Under the pieces are notes generated by a model. The model worked only from the letters and a program-made list of their open reading frames with translations, was not told where the DNA came from and did no database searches. DNA of 56,937 nt from contig JANQMN010000055.1 of NCBI GenBank assembly GCA_028280065.1, positions 1-56,937 of the forward strand, in the 5' to 3' direction. Shown piece after piece: positions 1 to 8,557 of the stretch (the first letter of the stretch is position 1; each line of letters begins with the position of its first letter). Made by a program: the position numbers and the translations under genes. The stretch is from Hahella sp. (GTDB lineage Bacteria > Pseudomonadota > Gammaproteobacteria > Pseudomonadales > Oleiphilaceae).

Positions 1-940
1 CCGCTTCCTGCGAAATTCGAAAAATGTTCGGTAACACTTTTCCGGGAAAGCTCACGCGCACATAAGTGCCAAACTTTACTGTCGGCAATGTGCTGTTGAG
101 GCTGTAAGGGTCGGTGATTCTTACGACCAGATGAGTCATCCGGGTAGCACTGTCCACCACGCCTAAATCCCTTGCAATGATACCCTCACGACTGACACCT
201 TCGGGTCCGGGCAGTTCAATGGTGGCGGCCAAACCGGTAATACTCCTGGAAAGAAATGGTTGGTCAAAGCCGGCGATAGGCAACATGATTTCCGCCGTTT
301 CGATATTATTCAGTACAGCGACCGGAGCGCCGACCGAAACGAACTGCCCGACCCCGATGGAACGGGAGATTATCAACGCATCGTAAGGCGCGACGACTTC
401 ACAGTCGGCAAGGTCCCGCCGGGCGCGCTGCAGAGAAGCTTTGGCGGATTTGACCGCAGCTTCAGCACTTAGTACCTGGGGTTTACGCAAAAACAAATCC
501 GTATGGCGCTTGTTCACCCGGCGGGCTTCTTCCGCGGCAACCTGTGCCCGCGCGTTTTCCTCAATCAATGCCGCCTCAGCCCGGACCAGTTCGGCTTCAG
601 CCTGCAATACTGCTGCCTGGTAGTTGCTTTTATCGATGGTAAATAGTATTTCACCGCGCTTTACCAGGCCACCCGGAACAAAATTCGGGTGCCAGTTGAG
701 AACTTCGCCGGATACCTGAGCAGCAAGCTGGGTCTGCTCCAACGGCATTACCTCACCATGGCTTTCAATGAATACCTGGTGATCCCGCGCAACCATGGTT
801 TGCACTTCGACAGTAGGACGCACATCTACGGATTTCTCTTCTTCGGGTTGTTTCTCAGTTGCTTTGATGGCATAAAAACCCCCGCCACCAATGCCGATAA
901 CCAAGAAAGGCACTAAAACCTTACTCCAATTAATTTTCAT
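1..940 (-). CDS. RND efflux periplasmic adaptor (HlyD/MFP family), partial
   Basis: The first 313 residues of a membrane-fusion adaptor are present; the C-terminus lies beyond the left edge. An N-terminal membrane anchor (about residues 6-25) is followed by a biotinyl-lipoyl-like half (LAAQVSGEVL), a coiled-coil hairpin rich in Ala and Glu (about residues 105-175), the second lipoyl half (CEVVAPYDALI) and a beta-barrel domain. The start is set by AGGAAA just upstream of the ATG at 940. In this family the protein links an inner-membrane RND pump to an outer-membrane channel; the pump gene is presumably off the window. The family call is firm; substrate is unknown. Confidence 0.9.
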   Translation of the reverse strand, partial: MKINWSKVLVPFLVIGIGGGGFYAIKATEKQPEEEKSVDVRPTVEVQTMVARDHQVFIESHGEVMPLEQTQLAAQVSGEVLNWHPNFVPGGLVKRGEILFTIDKSNYQAAVLQAEAELVRAEAALIEENARAQVAAEEARRVNKRHTDLFLRKPQVLSAEAAVKSAKASLQRARRDLADCEVVAPYDALIISRSIGVGQFVSVGAPVAVLNNIETAEIMLPIAGFDQPFLSRSITGLAATIELPGPEGVSREGIIARDLGVVDSATRMTHLVVRITDPYSLNSTLPTVKFGTYVRVSFPGKVLPNIFRISQEA

Positions 941-1360
941 ATTTCCTGTTCCAATCCAAGCTTTTGCGCGGCCGACCATACTAGCAAATTGCTGAAATGC
1001 AGTCGCGTTTTTATCTGAGGAATATGGGATTATTCGAATCCCTGACGATGCCGAAAGGCCGACGGAATGGCCCTATCTAAATTGTTAGACGCAATTTATG
1101 CTAATTTGGATTCAATTAATTGCAGCTGAATAAAGATTTACTCGGAAAGCAAACATGGGCCGGTAGAAAACGGCAAGAACGCAGCGGCAACCCAAGAAAG
1201 TTAAGGTGCCGACCACAGACAAACGTCTGTGGTCGAGGTGGTGTAGACCTTGATGAAATTCCACGGTAATCACGTTAATCCAAGGATATTTCAGTCAAGT
1301 TACAATCAGCAGCCGAATGTATAGACGTCTTTCACACAAATCCAGCAGTTGGCGGGATGT
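941..1360. other. Intergenic region between pstB and the adaptor gene
   Basis: No convincing gene is seen in these 420 bases. The stretch must hold the 3' end of the pst transcript and the promoter of the adaptor gene. It contains a perfect hairpin at 1211-1234 (separate entry), a CAATTAATTG palindrome at 1113-1122 and an AT-rich tract at about 1080-1135 that could be the adaptor promoter, though no clear -35/-10 pair stands out. There is no phoU gene here, unlike many pst loci. Confidence 0.6.
1211..1234. repeat. Perfect 10-bp inverted repeat downstream of pstB
   Basis: GACCACAGAC and its exact complement are separated by AAAC, about 130 bases past the pstB stop. It could end the pst transcript, but neither side carries a T-run, so it may instead be a processing or protection hairpin. 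Confidence 0.6.
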
Positions 1361-2140
1361 TTAGCCAAACCTTCCGCGAATATAATCCTGGGTCAGTTTT
1401 TCTTTGGGATTGGCAAAGAGATCTTCCGTCGTGCCCGTCTCAACCAGCTCGCCCAAGTGAAAGTAGGCGGTCGCATCGGAAATTCTCGCCGCCTGTTGCA
1501 TATTGTGCGTCACAATAACAATGGTGAACTTCTCTCTCAACTGCATCATGAGGTCTTCTATCACACCGGTTGAAATCGGGTCCAGGGCCGATGTCGGCTC
1601 GTCCATCAAAATGACCGTCGGTTTCACCGCTATGGTCCGGGCAATGCATAAGCGCTGCTGCTGGCCGCCCGACAAACTGGTTCCGGGCGAGTGCAGCTTA
1701 TCTTTCACCTCACTCCATAACCCGGCTGACTTTAGCGACGACTCGACCAAGGATTCCGCCTCAGTCCCCTTTTTTACCAGTTTGTGCTTTAGCGGGGCAT
1801 AAGTAATGTTTTCGAAGATCGACTTTGGAAATGGATTCGGTTGCTGAAACACCATTCCCACGCGCTTCCTTACTGCCACTTCGTCGACGTCCTTGTCGTA
1901 AATATTCTTGCCGTCAACGATCACCCTGCCCTGGATCTGAACCTCGTCGATCAGGTCATTCATCCGGTTCAAACAACGCAGAAAGGTGGACTTTCCGCAG
2001 CCTGAGGGGCCAATTAAGGCAGTAATCTCTCGCTCATTAATTGCCAAGTCCACAGCTTTGAGTGCGTGATTATCGCCATAATGCAGATTCAGATTTTCTG
2101 CCACAATCTTGAACTGTGACGTATCACCATTTAGTTTCAT
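1361..2140 (-). CDS. pstB: Phosphate ABC transporter ATP-binding protein PstB
   Basis: This is the ATPase of the high-affinity phosphate importer, acting on the cytoplasmic face of PstC-PstA. Visible motifs are Walker A GPSGCGKS (residues 44-51), the ABC signature LSGGQQQR, Walker B VILMDEP and the switch histidine in IVTHN; the 259-residue length is normal for PstB. The ATG at 2140 is chosen because AGGAAAAAGT precedes it; an upstream in-frame start at 2170 lies deeper in pstA and lacks a ribosome site. The gene overlaps the pstA end by 17 bases, so the two are probably translationally coupled. It is the last gene of pstCAB. Confidence 0.97.
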   Translation of the reverse strand: MKLNGDTSQFKIVAENLNLHYGDNHALKAVDLAINEREITALIGPSGCGKSTFLRCLNRMNDLIDEVQIQGRVIVDGKNIYDKDVDEVAVRKRVGMVFQQPNPFPKSIFENITYAPLKHKLVKKGTEAESLVESSLKSAGLWSEVKDKLHSPGTSLSGGQQQRLCIARTIAVKPTVILMDEPTSALDPISTGVIEDLMMQLREKFTIVIVTHNMQQAARISDATAYFHLGELVETGTTEDLFANPKEKLTQDYIRGRFG

Positions 2141-3287
2141 ACTTTTTCCTAAGATAAATCGCGGTGGCATTCAGGGAAATCAGTATCACCAATATGACAA
2201 TTATTCCGGCGGCGGTTTTTTCCACATAGGCGCGTTCCGGCATGCCCGCCCAGGTAAACACCTGCGCCGGCAGCACAGTGGCAGCCTCGACAATGGATTG
2301 TGGCGTGTCCGGAATAAACGCGATCATGCCGATAATGATCAACGGTGCGGTTTCCCCTATCGCCTGCGCCAGGCCGATAATGGAGCCGGTCAATATGCCG
2401 GGCATGGCAATGGGAACGACATGATCCTTAACAATATCCAATTTCGTCAGCCCTAAGCCATATCCCGCCTGCCGAATGGACGCCGGGACACTTCTTAACG
2501 CCGCGCGGGCGCTGACGATGATGATCGGCAGGGTCATCAGCGCCAGGGTCATACCGCCGACCAGGGGTGTGCTTCGCGGTAGCCCGAACAGATTGATAAA
2601 CACCGAGAGTCCTAGCAGGCCAAATAAAATGGACGGAATAGCGGCGAGATTGTTGATATTGACTTCGATAAAGTGAGTAAATGCGTTGTCTTTGGCAAAT
2701 TCTTCAAGATAGACCGCAGTCATGACACCAATCGGAAAGGCAATTGCCATGGTGACCAACATGGTTAACACAGATCCCACGATGGCTGATCGGATTCCGG
2801 CATATTCCGGTATTTTCGAGTCGCCATTGTTAAAGAACACACCGTTCCAATCCAGTTTGATAGTATTTTCTGTTTTCAAACGTTCGATAAACGCAATCTC
2901 TTTTTCCTTCAAATTGTGGTAATGGCCTTTCAAATACTGGTCGACCTGATCGTCCGCCAGCACCCAAAGTAACTGGGTCGTACCCAATAAGCCCGGATCT
3001 TCTTCCATTTGCCTTGGAATGTTTCGCAGCCAGGCGCGGCTGACCACCTTACGGTATTCCTTAGGGACTGCCGTGCGGGTGAATTTCTTTGCCCGTTCGG
3101 AATAGCTGACTTCCACCTGCACGTAGGCCTGCCAGGTAGCCGGCAGGGCGGTACGCACCATATCAAACAGGAAGAAGAGCAAGAATCCCAGGGTAAAAAG
3201 TATCGACAACCGGCTTAGCAGCTTCAGCATATAGGCTGATCGGTGCCGGTGTTTGAGCGAAGGATCGTAAAAAGGATTATTGCTCAT
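2124..3287 (-). CDS. pstA: Phosphate ABC transporter permease PstA
   Basis: PstA is the second membrane subunit of the phosphate importer. The protein has an N-terminal membrane segment (about residues 25-47), a roughly 100-residue periplasmic insert, then the usual permease core with the EAA-loop region (LPAS-like [20 protein letters not shown]) and a C-terminal helix. At 387 residues it is the long PstA form with an N-terminal extension, common in gammaproteobacteria, rather than the shorter E. coli type. Its start overlaps the pstC stop by four bases (ATGA coupling). Confidence 0.95.
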   Translation of the reverse strand: MSNNPFYDPSLKHRHRSAYMLKLLSRLSILFTLGFLLFFLFDMVRTALPATWQAYVQVEVSYSERAKKFTRTAVPKEYRKVVSRAWLRNIPRQMEEDPGLLGTTQLLWVLADDQVDQYLKGHYHNLKEKEIAFIERLKTENTIKLDWNGVFFNNGDSKIPEYAGIRSAIVGSVLTMLVTMAIAFPIGVMTAVYLEEFAKDNAFTHFIEVNINNLAAIPSILFGLLGLSVFINLFGLPRSTPLVGGMTLALMTLPIIIVSARAALRSVPASIRQAGYGLGLTKLDIVKDHVVPIAMPGILTGSIIGLAQAIGETAPLIIIGMIAFIPDTPQSIVEAATVLPAQVFTWAGMPERAYVEKTAAGIIVILVILISLNATAIYLRKKYETKW

Positions 3288-4213
3288 AGGGTATTGATCC
3301 GGTACTTCGCTTTGAATTTACGAATCTGCATGACAGAGACCATATTCAGCGCCAGGGTAATAACGAACAAGATCAGACCTAAAGCAAAGGCAGAGAGCGT
3401 TTGCGGGGAATCGAAGGCATGATCCCCTACGAGTGAATCGACGATACGCACGGTCACAGTGGTCATATCTTCCAAAGGATTCCAGGTCAGATTCGGCCTT
3501 AAGCCAGCGGCCATGACCACGATCATGGTTTCCCCGATCGCTTTGGAAAAGCCCAATAGGGAGGCTGAGATAATTCCAGGGGTCGCTGCAGGAAGCACAA
3601 TATTCCTTATCGTTTCGCTGTGGGTCATGCCTAAGGCATAAGAGGCATTGCGTTGGGCGCTTGGCACCGCTCTCAGTACGTCATCGCTTAGAGAGGAAAT
3701 GACAGGTATAATCATCACCCCCATGACAATGCCACAGGCCAAGGCACTGTTGTAGGTGGCCGTGATATCAAAACCGGCAAACAGGTCGACTACAGCCGGC
3801 GCGACAGTTAGCGCCGCAAAAAAACCATAAACGACCGTGGGAATACCGGCCAGGATTTCCAAGAGCGGCTTTAGCACTTTACGAACATTGGAGCCGGCAT
3901 ACTCGCTCATATAGATAGCATTACCCAGTCCAACAGGTATCGCCACCGACAACGCAATGGCAGTTATCATAAAGGTACCGGCAAATATGGGTACCGAACC
4001 AAAGACGCTTTCCTGCTTGGAAACATACCACTCGGTTCCGGTAACAAAGGTCCAAAAGCTCTTTAGCTGAAAAAACTCTATCGCTTGAAACAGAATCGAA
4101 AACAGAATGCCGATCGTGGTAACTATCGAAATGACCGAAGCCACAACTAGTAAGGTGACGATCGCTTTTTCTTTGTAACTACGTCGGTGATTGGTGAGGG
4201 TAAATACGCTCAA
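3284..4213 (-). CDS. pstC: Phosphate ABC transporter permease PstC
   Basis: PstC is the first membrane subunit of the phosphate importer. About six hydrophobic segments are visible, with the permease motif LLEILAGIPTVVYGFFA and the EAA-loop pattern around LRAVPSAQRNASYALGMT. At 309 residues it matches the short PstC type. It begins a three-gene pstCAB unit that lacks its own pstS; the nearest PstS-like gene is at 7520-8557, on the far side of the DUF4214 gene. A candidate Pho box with a correctly placed -10 lies 57-94 bases upstream. Confidence 0.95.
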   Translation of the reverse strand: MSVFTLTNHRRSYKEKAIVTLLVVASVISIVTTIGILFSILFQAIEFFQLKSFWTFVTGTEWYVSKQESVFGSVPIFAGTFMITAIALSVAIPVGLGNAIYMSEYAGSNVRKVLKPLLEILAGIPTVVYGFFAALTVAPAVVDLFAGFDITATYNSALACGIVMGVMIIPVISSLSDDVLRAVPSAQRNASYALGMTHSETIRNIVLPAATPGIISASLLGFSKAIGETMIVVMAAGLRPNLTWNPLEDMTTVTVRIVDSLVGDHAFDSPQTLSAFALGLILFVITLALNMVSVMQIRKFKAKYRINTL

Positions 4214-4269
4214 AGCAGACCCTGGTAATAAGTTGGACAGTTGCGGGATACAACGGAAACAGGTAATCC

Positions 4270-4307
4270 AATCTAGCCGACGGATTACCTGAACAAGGCT
4301 GTGACAG
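4270..4307 (-). promoter_or_regulatory. Candidate Pho box and -10 of pstCAB
   Basis: On the minus strand two 11-bp units, CTGTCACAGCC and TTGTTCAGGTA (4307-4286), are followed after 10 bases by TAGATT (4275-4270). The first half site matches the CTGTCAYA consensus fully and the second only in part. A 22-bp box followed by about 10 bases and a -10 is the standard PhoB-activated layout. This is a visual match and no score was computed. Confidence 0.6.
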
Positions 4308-4330
4308 ACCCAAGCGCATGGCCTGGGTCT
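4306..4330 (-). terminator. Hairpin after the DUF4214 gene
   Basis: A 10-bp stem with one mismatch (AGACCCAGGC against GCTTGGGTCT) and a five-base loop starts 17 bases past the stop of the gene at 4347. No T-run follows, so it is either a weak terminator or a 3'-end stabiliser. Its left end abuts the pstC Pho box. Confidence 0.4.
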
Positions 4331-4346
4331 ACAACACCCTTAGGCG

Positions 4347-7244
4347 TTACTTGGTCCAGCCAGGAATCCAAGAACGGTCGTATTCGGTGATAGACAAGCT
4401 AGTGTCATCATCTTCAAATACGTTAGTCAGCGTATCGAAGTAGGCTTCAGTTGCATCATCGCGATAGAGAGCCGCGGCATCGGCGTTGTTCTTGATCGCT
4501 ATACCTGCACCGGCTGTTTCGATTCCAGCAAGCGTGAAGGTTATGTCGTCACTGATACGAATCGCGTCTGCAGTAGCATCCACTGTCGTATCCAGCACCG
4601 TTACCTGAACGTTGTTGAATACATAGCCGGTACCTTCACGTAGACGAATCGCACGGCCTTTGGCCTTAAGAATGGCATCTATAAGAACAGGCTTGGACTG
4701 CGGGTCTCCACCGTCAGTGGAGTTAAGGCCATCCGCTTCGATAACCCGAGAGTCTACTTCATCGTCAACAACAGACTGTTCGGCGTAAACGTTGGACATT
4801 GTGCCGGTGTAACCCTGGTCAGTGTCCAGGCTGTCGTCCCCCGCGTTGTAGACATAAAGTCCATTGACGTTGACCGTGCCGCCCCACATTTCGATACCAT
4901 CGTCCGCAGAGCCGATAGACGCTACATTTTCGATGATGGTGCCGGAACCGACAGAACCTAAGGAAATACCGTTAAGCTCTTTGTCTTTCTCGACTTCGAA
5001 ACCAGTGTATTTAACGACTACATAGCGAAGGATACCGCTGTTGTCGTCTTCAATGGTTACGCCGTCGGCTGGCCCATATAGCTGGGTTCCCGCTTCGTAG
5101 GTACGCTCACCACGGTTGTTGGTAGACTGGCCGAGAATTGTCAAACCGCCCCATTGACCTTGCTCTTCACCCGTGTTTAATCCGGCAATATCCTGTGCAG
5201 AGGTAAATACGATCGGATTTGCCGCGGTGCCGTCAGCCATAATCATGGCACCGCGGTTAATGGCCAGGTAAGAAGAACCGGTTACGCCAAAGATGGTGGT
5301 GCCGGCTTCGATGGTCAACGTTGCGGGAGCAATTACATTAACCTCGCCGTTAAGTGCATAGAGATTGCTGGCAGACCAGGTGGTGTCCGTCGTGATATCA
5401 CCCTGAACAACAACCGTTTCCTTATCTTGAACACCTTCAATGGCCCAATCGAATACAGAAACATCGGCCCCGGTGATAATATTGTCAGCGGCAACTTCCG
5501 CCATGAAGGGTGACCCGTCGCTATCCAGGAAGCCTTCGTCAACATCATCGCCGGAAACACCGACGGTCGCATGAACATCGCTCAAGCCATCGAAGTAAGC
5601 CTTGGTATCCGCATCGCGATACAGACCTAAACCGGTGGCAACTTCGCCGTTGGCCGTAATGTCACCGGCAGCAGAGTCACTCACCGAATAAGAAACGGCT
5701 TCATTGTTGATACCGATACCGCCGCCTTCAGTCTGGATCAAAGCCGTGTTAAAAGTCACGTCATCACTGATACGAATCGCCGCCACATCGGCAAAGTAAC
5801 TATCAGACTCAGGATCGGCCGAACTGGACTTCACGTTTACCTGAACATTGTCAAAAATGTAGCCTGTACCTTCACGCAAGCGAATGGCGCGGCCTATAGT
5901 ATCCAGCGTAGCGTTACGCAGAGTCGGCACAGCAACCGGATCACCGGCGGATGTCGTATCAAAGCTGTCAGCTTCGATACCACGAGAATCGGTCTCGTCG
6001 TCTACGACAACTTGCTGAACATAAACATTGTCGATAGTCCCAACATAGCCCTGGTCGGTGTCGATAGAGTCGTCACCAGCGTTATAAACATAAAGATTGG
6101 TAACGTTTACGGTACCGCCCCAAAGCTCGATACCGTCATCCGCGGAACCGATGATGGCAATATTCTCGATTTTGGTGCCAGAACCTACCGAACCGAGAGA
6201 AAGACCGTTCAGCTCCTTATCCACTTCCACTTCAAAGCCGGAGTATTTGATAATGACGTATTCCAACTCACCGCTACCGTCAGCAGGATCGGCCACACCA
6301 TCAACAGGTCCATACAACTGAGTGCCGGCTTCGTAGGTGCGTTCGCCTTTGTTGTTGGTAGACTTGCCGAGGATAGTCAAACCACCCCATTGGCCCTGGT
6401 CGTTTTGCTCAGCCTGGCCGGCTACATCCAGGGCAGAGGTAAAAGTAACAGGTTCGTCGGCCGTGCCGTTGGCGTAGATTTTAGCGCCGCGGTTAATTGC
6501 CAGGTAAGAGCTTCCAGTCTCACCAAACAGAGTCGTTCCCGCCGGAATGGTTAACTGGGCACCGTCGAGGAAGTTAACTTCACCGTCAATCGAATACAGT
6601 CCGCCGGCGAGCAGCGCGACGTTTTCAGAAAAGTCGCCCTTCAGTTCGTTGTTACGAGCAACATAGGCGGCAGTACCCTCAACTGAAGTATCCGGGCAGT
6701 CTGCCAAAGTTACGCTCGGGCCTTGTGAAGCAAGCAGCAACTCTACTTCCGAATCGGTGTAGTCGGCTGTGCTCTGGGTGAAACATTCGGCGACGAGCAC
6801 CTTGTTGGCAACAACTGTTTGGTCATCGGGAAATGCGCCATTGATGAATGCCAATAACAAATCATCCGGCAGTACCAGGCCTTGTTCTACTTGACCTACC
6901 CAGTAATCCCGACCGGCTTCGTCGAATGTCCGATTGAACAGGTTTTGATAAATCGTCTCAACCAACTCGACAGTGCCTAGTTGACCGTAGTTTTCGAGAT
7001 ACTCCGGCTGCTCGTTAACCAGGTTAGCGCGAAGCTGTTCCAGGCTAAGAATTCCACCGTCGATTTCAGTCGTCCAGTAGTCCAACCCAGGCTTATCGGC
7101 GGGACGCCCCAAATAAGCGATGTACAGTTGCTGTACTTCTTCAGAAGTCGTTAATGCGGAAGCATTCATACTTACAGCTGAGCTGGCGACAGCAGCAGCT
7201 AGAGCAGTCATGCTCGCAGATGTCTTGAATTTAGTAAAATCCAT
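4347..7244 (-). CDS. Secreted DUF4214 protein with duplicated beta-helix-like module
   Basis: This 965-residue protein has a signal peptide ending near residue 30 (SAVSMNASA), a DUF4214 region (about residues 33-170; QLYIAYLGRPADKPGLDYW) and two homologous modules at about 200-605 and 607-965. The modules share strings such as GSSYLAINRGA, QGQWGGLTILG, GERTYEAGTQLYGP, ADDGIE(L/M)WGGTVNV and RAIRLREGTGY, and look like a right-handed beta-helix. No catalytic motif is recognised. DUF4214 is typical of exported and surface proteins. GAGGAAT precedes the ATG. The gene is monocistronic, lies between the PstS-like gene and pstC, and follows tandem Pho-box half sites, so a role in phosphate starvation is inferred. 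Function unknown. Confidence 0.85.
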   Translation of the reverse strand: MDFTKFKTSASMTALAAAVASSAVSMNASALTTSEEVQQLYIAYLGRPADKPGLDYWTTEIDGGILSLEQLRANLVNEQPEYLENYGQLGTVELVETIYQNLFNRTFDEAGRDYWVGQVEQGLVLPDDLLLAFINGAFPDDQTVVANKVLVAECFTQSTADYTDSEVELLLASQGPSVTLADCPDTSVEGTAAYVARNNELKGDFSENVALLAGGLYSIDGEVNFLDGAQLTIPAGTTLFGETGSSYLAINRGAKIYANGTADEPVTFTSALDVAGQAEQNDQGQWGGLTILGKSTNNKGERTYEAGTQLYGPVDGVADPADGSGELEYVIIKYSGFEVEVDKELNGLSLGSVGSGTKIENIAIIGSADDGIELWGGTVNVTNLYVYNAGDDSIDTDQGYVGTIDNVYVQQVVVDDETDSRGIEADSFDTTSAGDPVAVPTLRNATLDTIGRAIRLREGTGYIFDNVQVNVKSSSADPESDSYFADVAAIRISDDVTFNTALIQTEGGGIGINNEAVSYSVSDSAAGDITANGEVATGLGLYRDADTKAYFDGLSDVHATVGVSGDDVDEGFLDSDGSPFMAEVAADNIITGADVSVFDWAIEGVQDKETVVVQGDITTDTTWSASNLYALNGEVNVIAPATLTIEAGTTIFGVTGSSYLAINRGAMIMADGTAANPIVFTSAQDIAGLNTGEEQGQWGGLTILGQSTNNRGERTYEAGTQLYGPADGVTIEDDNSGILRYVVVKYTGFEVEKDKELNGISLGSVGSGTIIENVASIGSADDGIEMWGGTVNVNGLYVYNAGDDSLDTDQGYTGTMSNVYAEQSVVDDEVDSRVIEADGLNSTDGGDPQSKPVLIDAILKAKGRAIRLREGTGYVFNNVQVTVLDTTVDATADAIRISDDITFTLAGIETAGAGIAIKNNADAAALYRDDATEAYFDTLTNVFEDDDTSLSITEYDRSWIPGWTK

Positions 7245-7306
7245 AGGAAGAATTCCTCAATTATTCTATTGAATTGCCAGGCAAACCGACTTGGACAGTA
7301 GATGAT

Positions 7307-7350
7307 ATTTATGACAGATATCAGGCAATTTGATGAAATAAATATTACAA
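7307..7350 (-). promoter_or_regulatory. Candidate tandem Pho boxes upstream of the DUF4214 gene
   Basis: Reading the minus strand, four consecutive 11-mers keep phase: TTGTAATATTT, ATTTCATCAAA, TTGCCTGATAT and CTGTCATAAAT. The last is an exact Pho half site and the others are partial. They end 63 bases before the start codon at 7244. A convincing -10 is not obvious (TACTGT at 7300-7295 is too close). Control by PhoB is inferred. Confidence 0.5.
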
Positions 7351-7430
7351 CCGGAAACATCCCAATAAATAACGTAAATTATTGAAACAAAAAGATTTTC
7401 AAGAGCATACTTAAAGACAATAGGATGCCG

Positions 7431-7458
7431 TGCCGGGCGATTTTCGCCATCGCCGGCA
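7431..7458 (-). terminator. GC-rich hairpin after the PstS-like gene
   Basis: TGCCGGCGA pairs with TCGCCCGGCA with one bulge, around 60-90 bases past the stop at 7520. A T-rich stretch (CTATTGTCTTT) follows at a distance, so termination of the long TonB operon here is plausible but not certain. Confidence 0.45.
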
Positions 7459-7519
7459 GGTACAATATGACGCAATCAGCGCGCTGTACTTCCCCGTTAC
7501 AAATCCGCCTTCGCAGAAT

Positions 7520-8557
7520 CTATTCGAGATCCCTCAACGCTAGTTTAAGCTCGTCAAGCGTTATCGATTCTTTGCTATCAACACGCTCCATAGCTGCGTC
7601 GATTCGACCTTCATCCATCGGAATCAGTCCGATTTCGGTTAACAGCCCTTCTTCTCCGATAATCGCTGGGTCCAGAAACATGGCGAGAAATTCTTCCATG
7701 GCCGGTACTTCCTTAATGTGATCGTTCTTCACATAGATAAACAAACTCCGGGATATGGGATATTTTTTTGAAGCAATATTCTCTGAAGTGGGTTTATAAC
7801 CATTGATATTTATCCCGCTGATAATATCGCTGTTTTCTGCCAGAAAGCTGTAGCCGAAAATGCCAAAGGCATCCTTATCCTTGGTGAGTTTCTGCACGAT
7901 CAGATTATCGTTCTCGCCGCTGGGGATATACAGGCCGTCGGTACGGATAAGGCGGTAGCCTTTCAGACCCGCATCGCGATAAACCTTCATACCTTCGGTT
8001 TGATACTGTAAAACGATTTCTTCAAATGCGTCTCTGGTACCGGAACTCACCGGCGGACCATAGACTTTTATTTTGCGGCGGGGAAGATCGGGATTCACCT
8101 CATCCCAATATTCATAGGTGTTTTCAACCAGTCCGTTCCCCGACTTGTTCGGCACCATCTTCGCCAGCGCCAGTAGCAGGTCACGCACCGTTAGTTCAAT
8201 CGGGTCTTTGTCGACGTTCTGCGCGATAACAATGCCGTCATACCCGAACATCACCTCGGAAATATTGCTCACGCCATTGCGTTGACAGAGTTCAAGTTCT
8301 TTGATTTTGATACGCCGGCTAGCATTGGTAATATCGGGCGTATTCATGCCGTTTCCGGAGCAAAACAGTTTCATGCCGCCACCGGTACCGGTGGATTCGA
8401 CTATCGGTGTCGGGTAGCGTGAAACGCTGCCGAACTCCTCTGCCACAAAACTGGAAAACGGATACACGGTGGAACTGCCGACAACCTTAATTTGCTCGCG
8501 GGCAAAGGCAGGTTGACACAACAGAAGAACAAAGAAGGCGAAAAAGAGTTTTTTCAT
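7520..8557 (-). CDS. PstS-like periplasmic phosphate-binding protein
   Basis: The 345-residue protein has a signal peptide (cleavage after CQPAFA, residue 19), then VVGSSTVYPF (about 25-34), STGTGGGMKLFC and SGTRDAFEE, the loops that hold phosphate in the PstS superfamily. It is the only stand-alone binding protein beside pstCAB, so it may feed that transporter, although it is the last gene of the TonB-receptor operon rather than part of pstCAB. Its start overlaps the preceding PhoX-like gene by four bases (ATGA). PstS proteins bind inorganic phosphate; binding of another oxyanion or a phosphate ester cannot be excluded from sequence. Confidence 0.88.
   Translation of the reverse strand: MKKLFFAFFVLLLCQPAFAREQIKVVGSSTVYPFSSFVAEEFGSVSRYPTPIVESTGTGGGMKLFCSGNGMNTPDITNASRRIKIKELELCQRNGVSNISEVMFGYDGIVIAQNVDKDPIELTVRDLLLALAKMVPNKSGNGLVENTYEYWDEVNPDLPRRKIKVYGPPVSSGTRDAFEEIVLQYQTEGMKVYRDAGLKGYRLIRTDGLYIPSGENDNLIVQKLTKDKDAFGIFGYSFLAENSDIISGININGYKPTSENIASKKYPISRSLFIYVKNDHIKEVPAMEEFLAMFLDPAIIGEEGLLTEIGLIPMDEGRIDAAMERVDSKESITLDELKLALRDLE

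Noticed and set aside
1211-1234. Calling the 10-bp hairpin a rho-independent terminator
   Set aside because: The stem is perfect but no T-run follows on either strand, so it was listed only as an inverted repeat.
7266-7475. Minus-strand 69-codon frame between the PstS-like and DUF4214 genes
   Set aside because: It runs through the Pho-like half sites and a hairpin, has no ribosome site and no protein-like composition.
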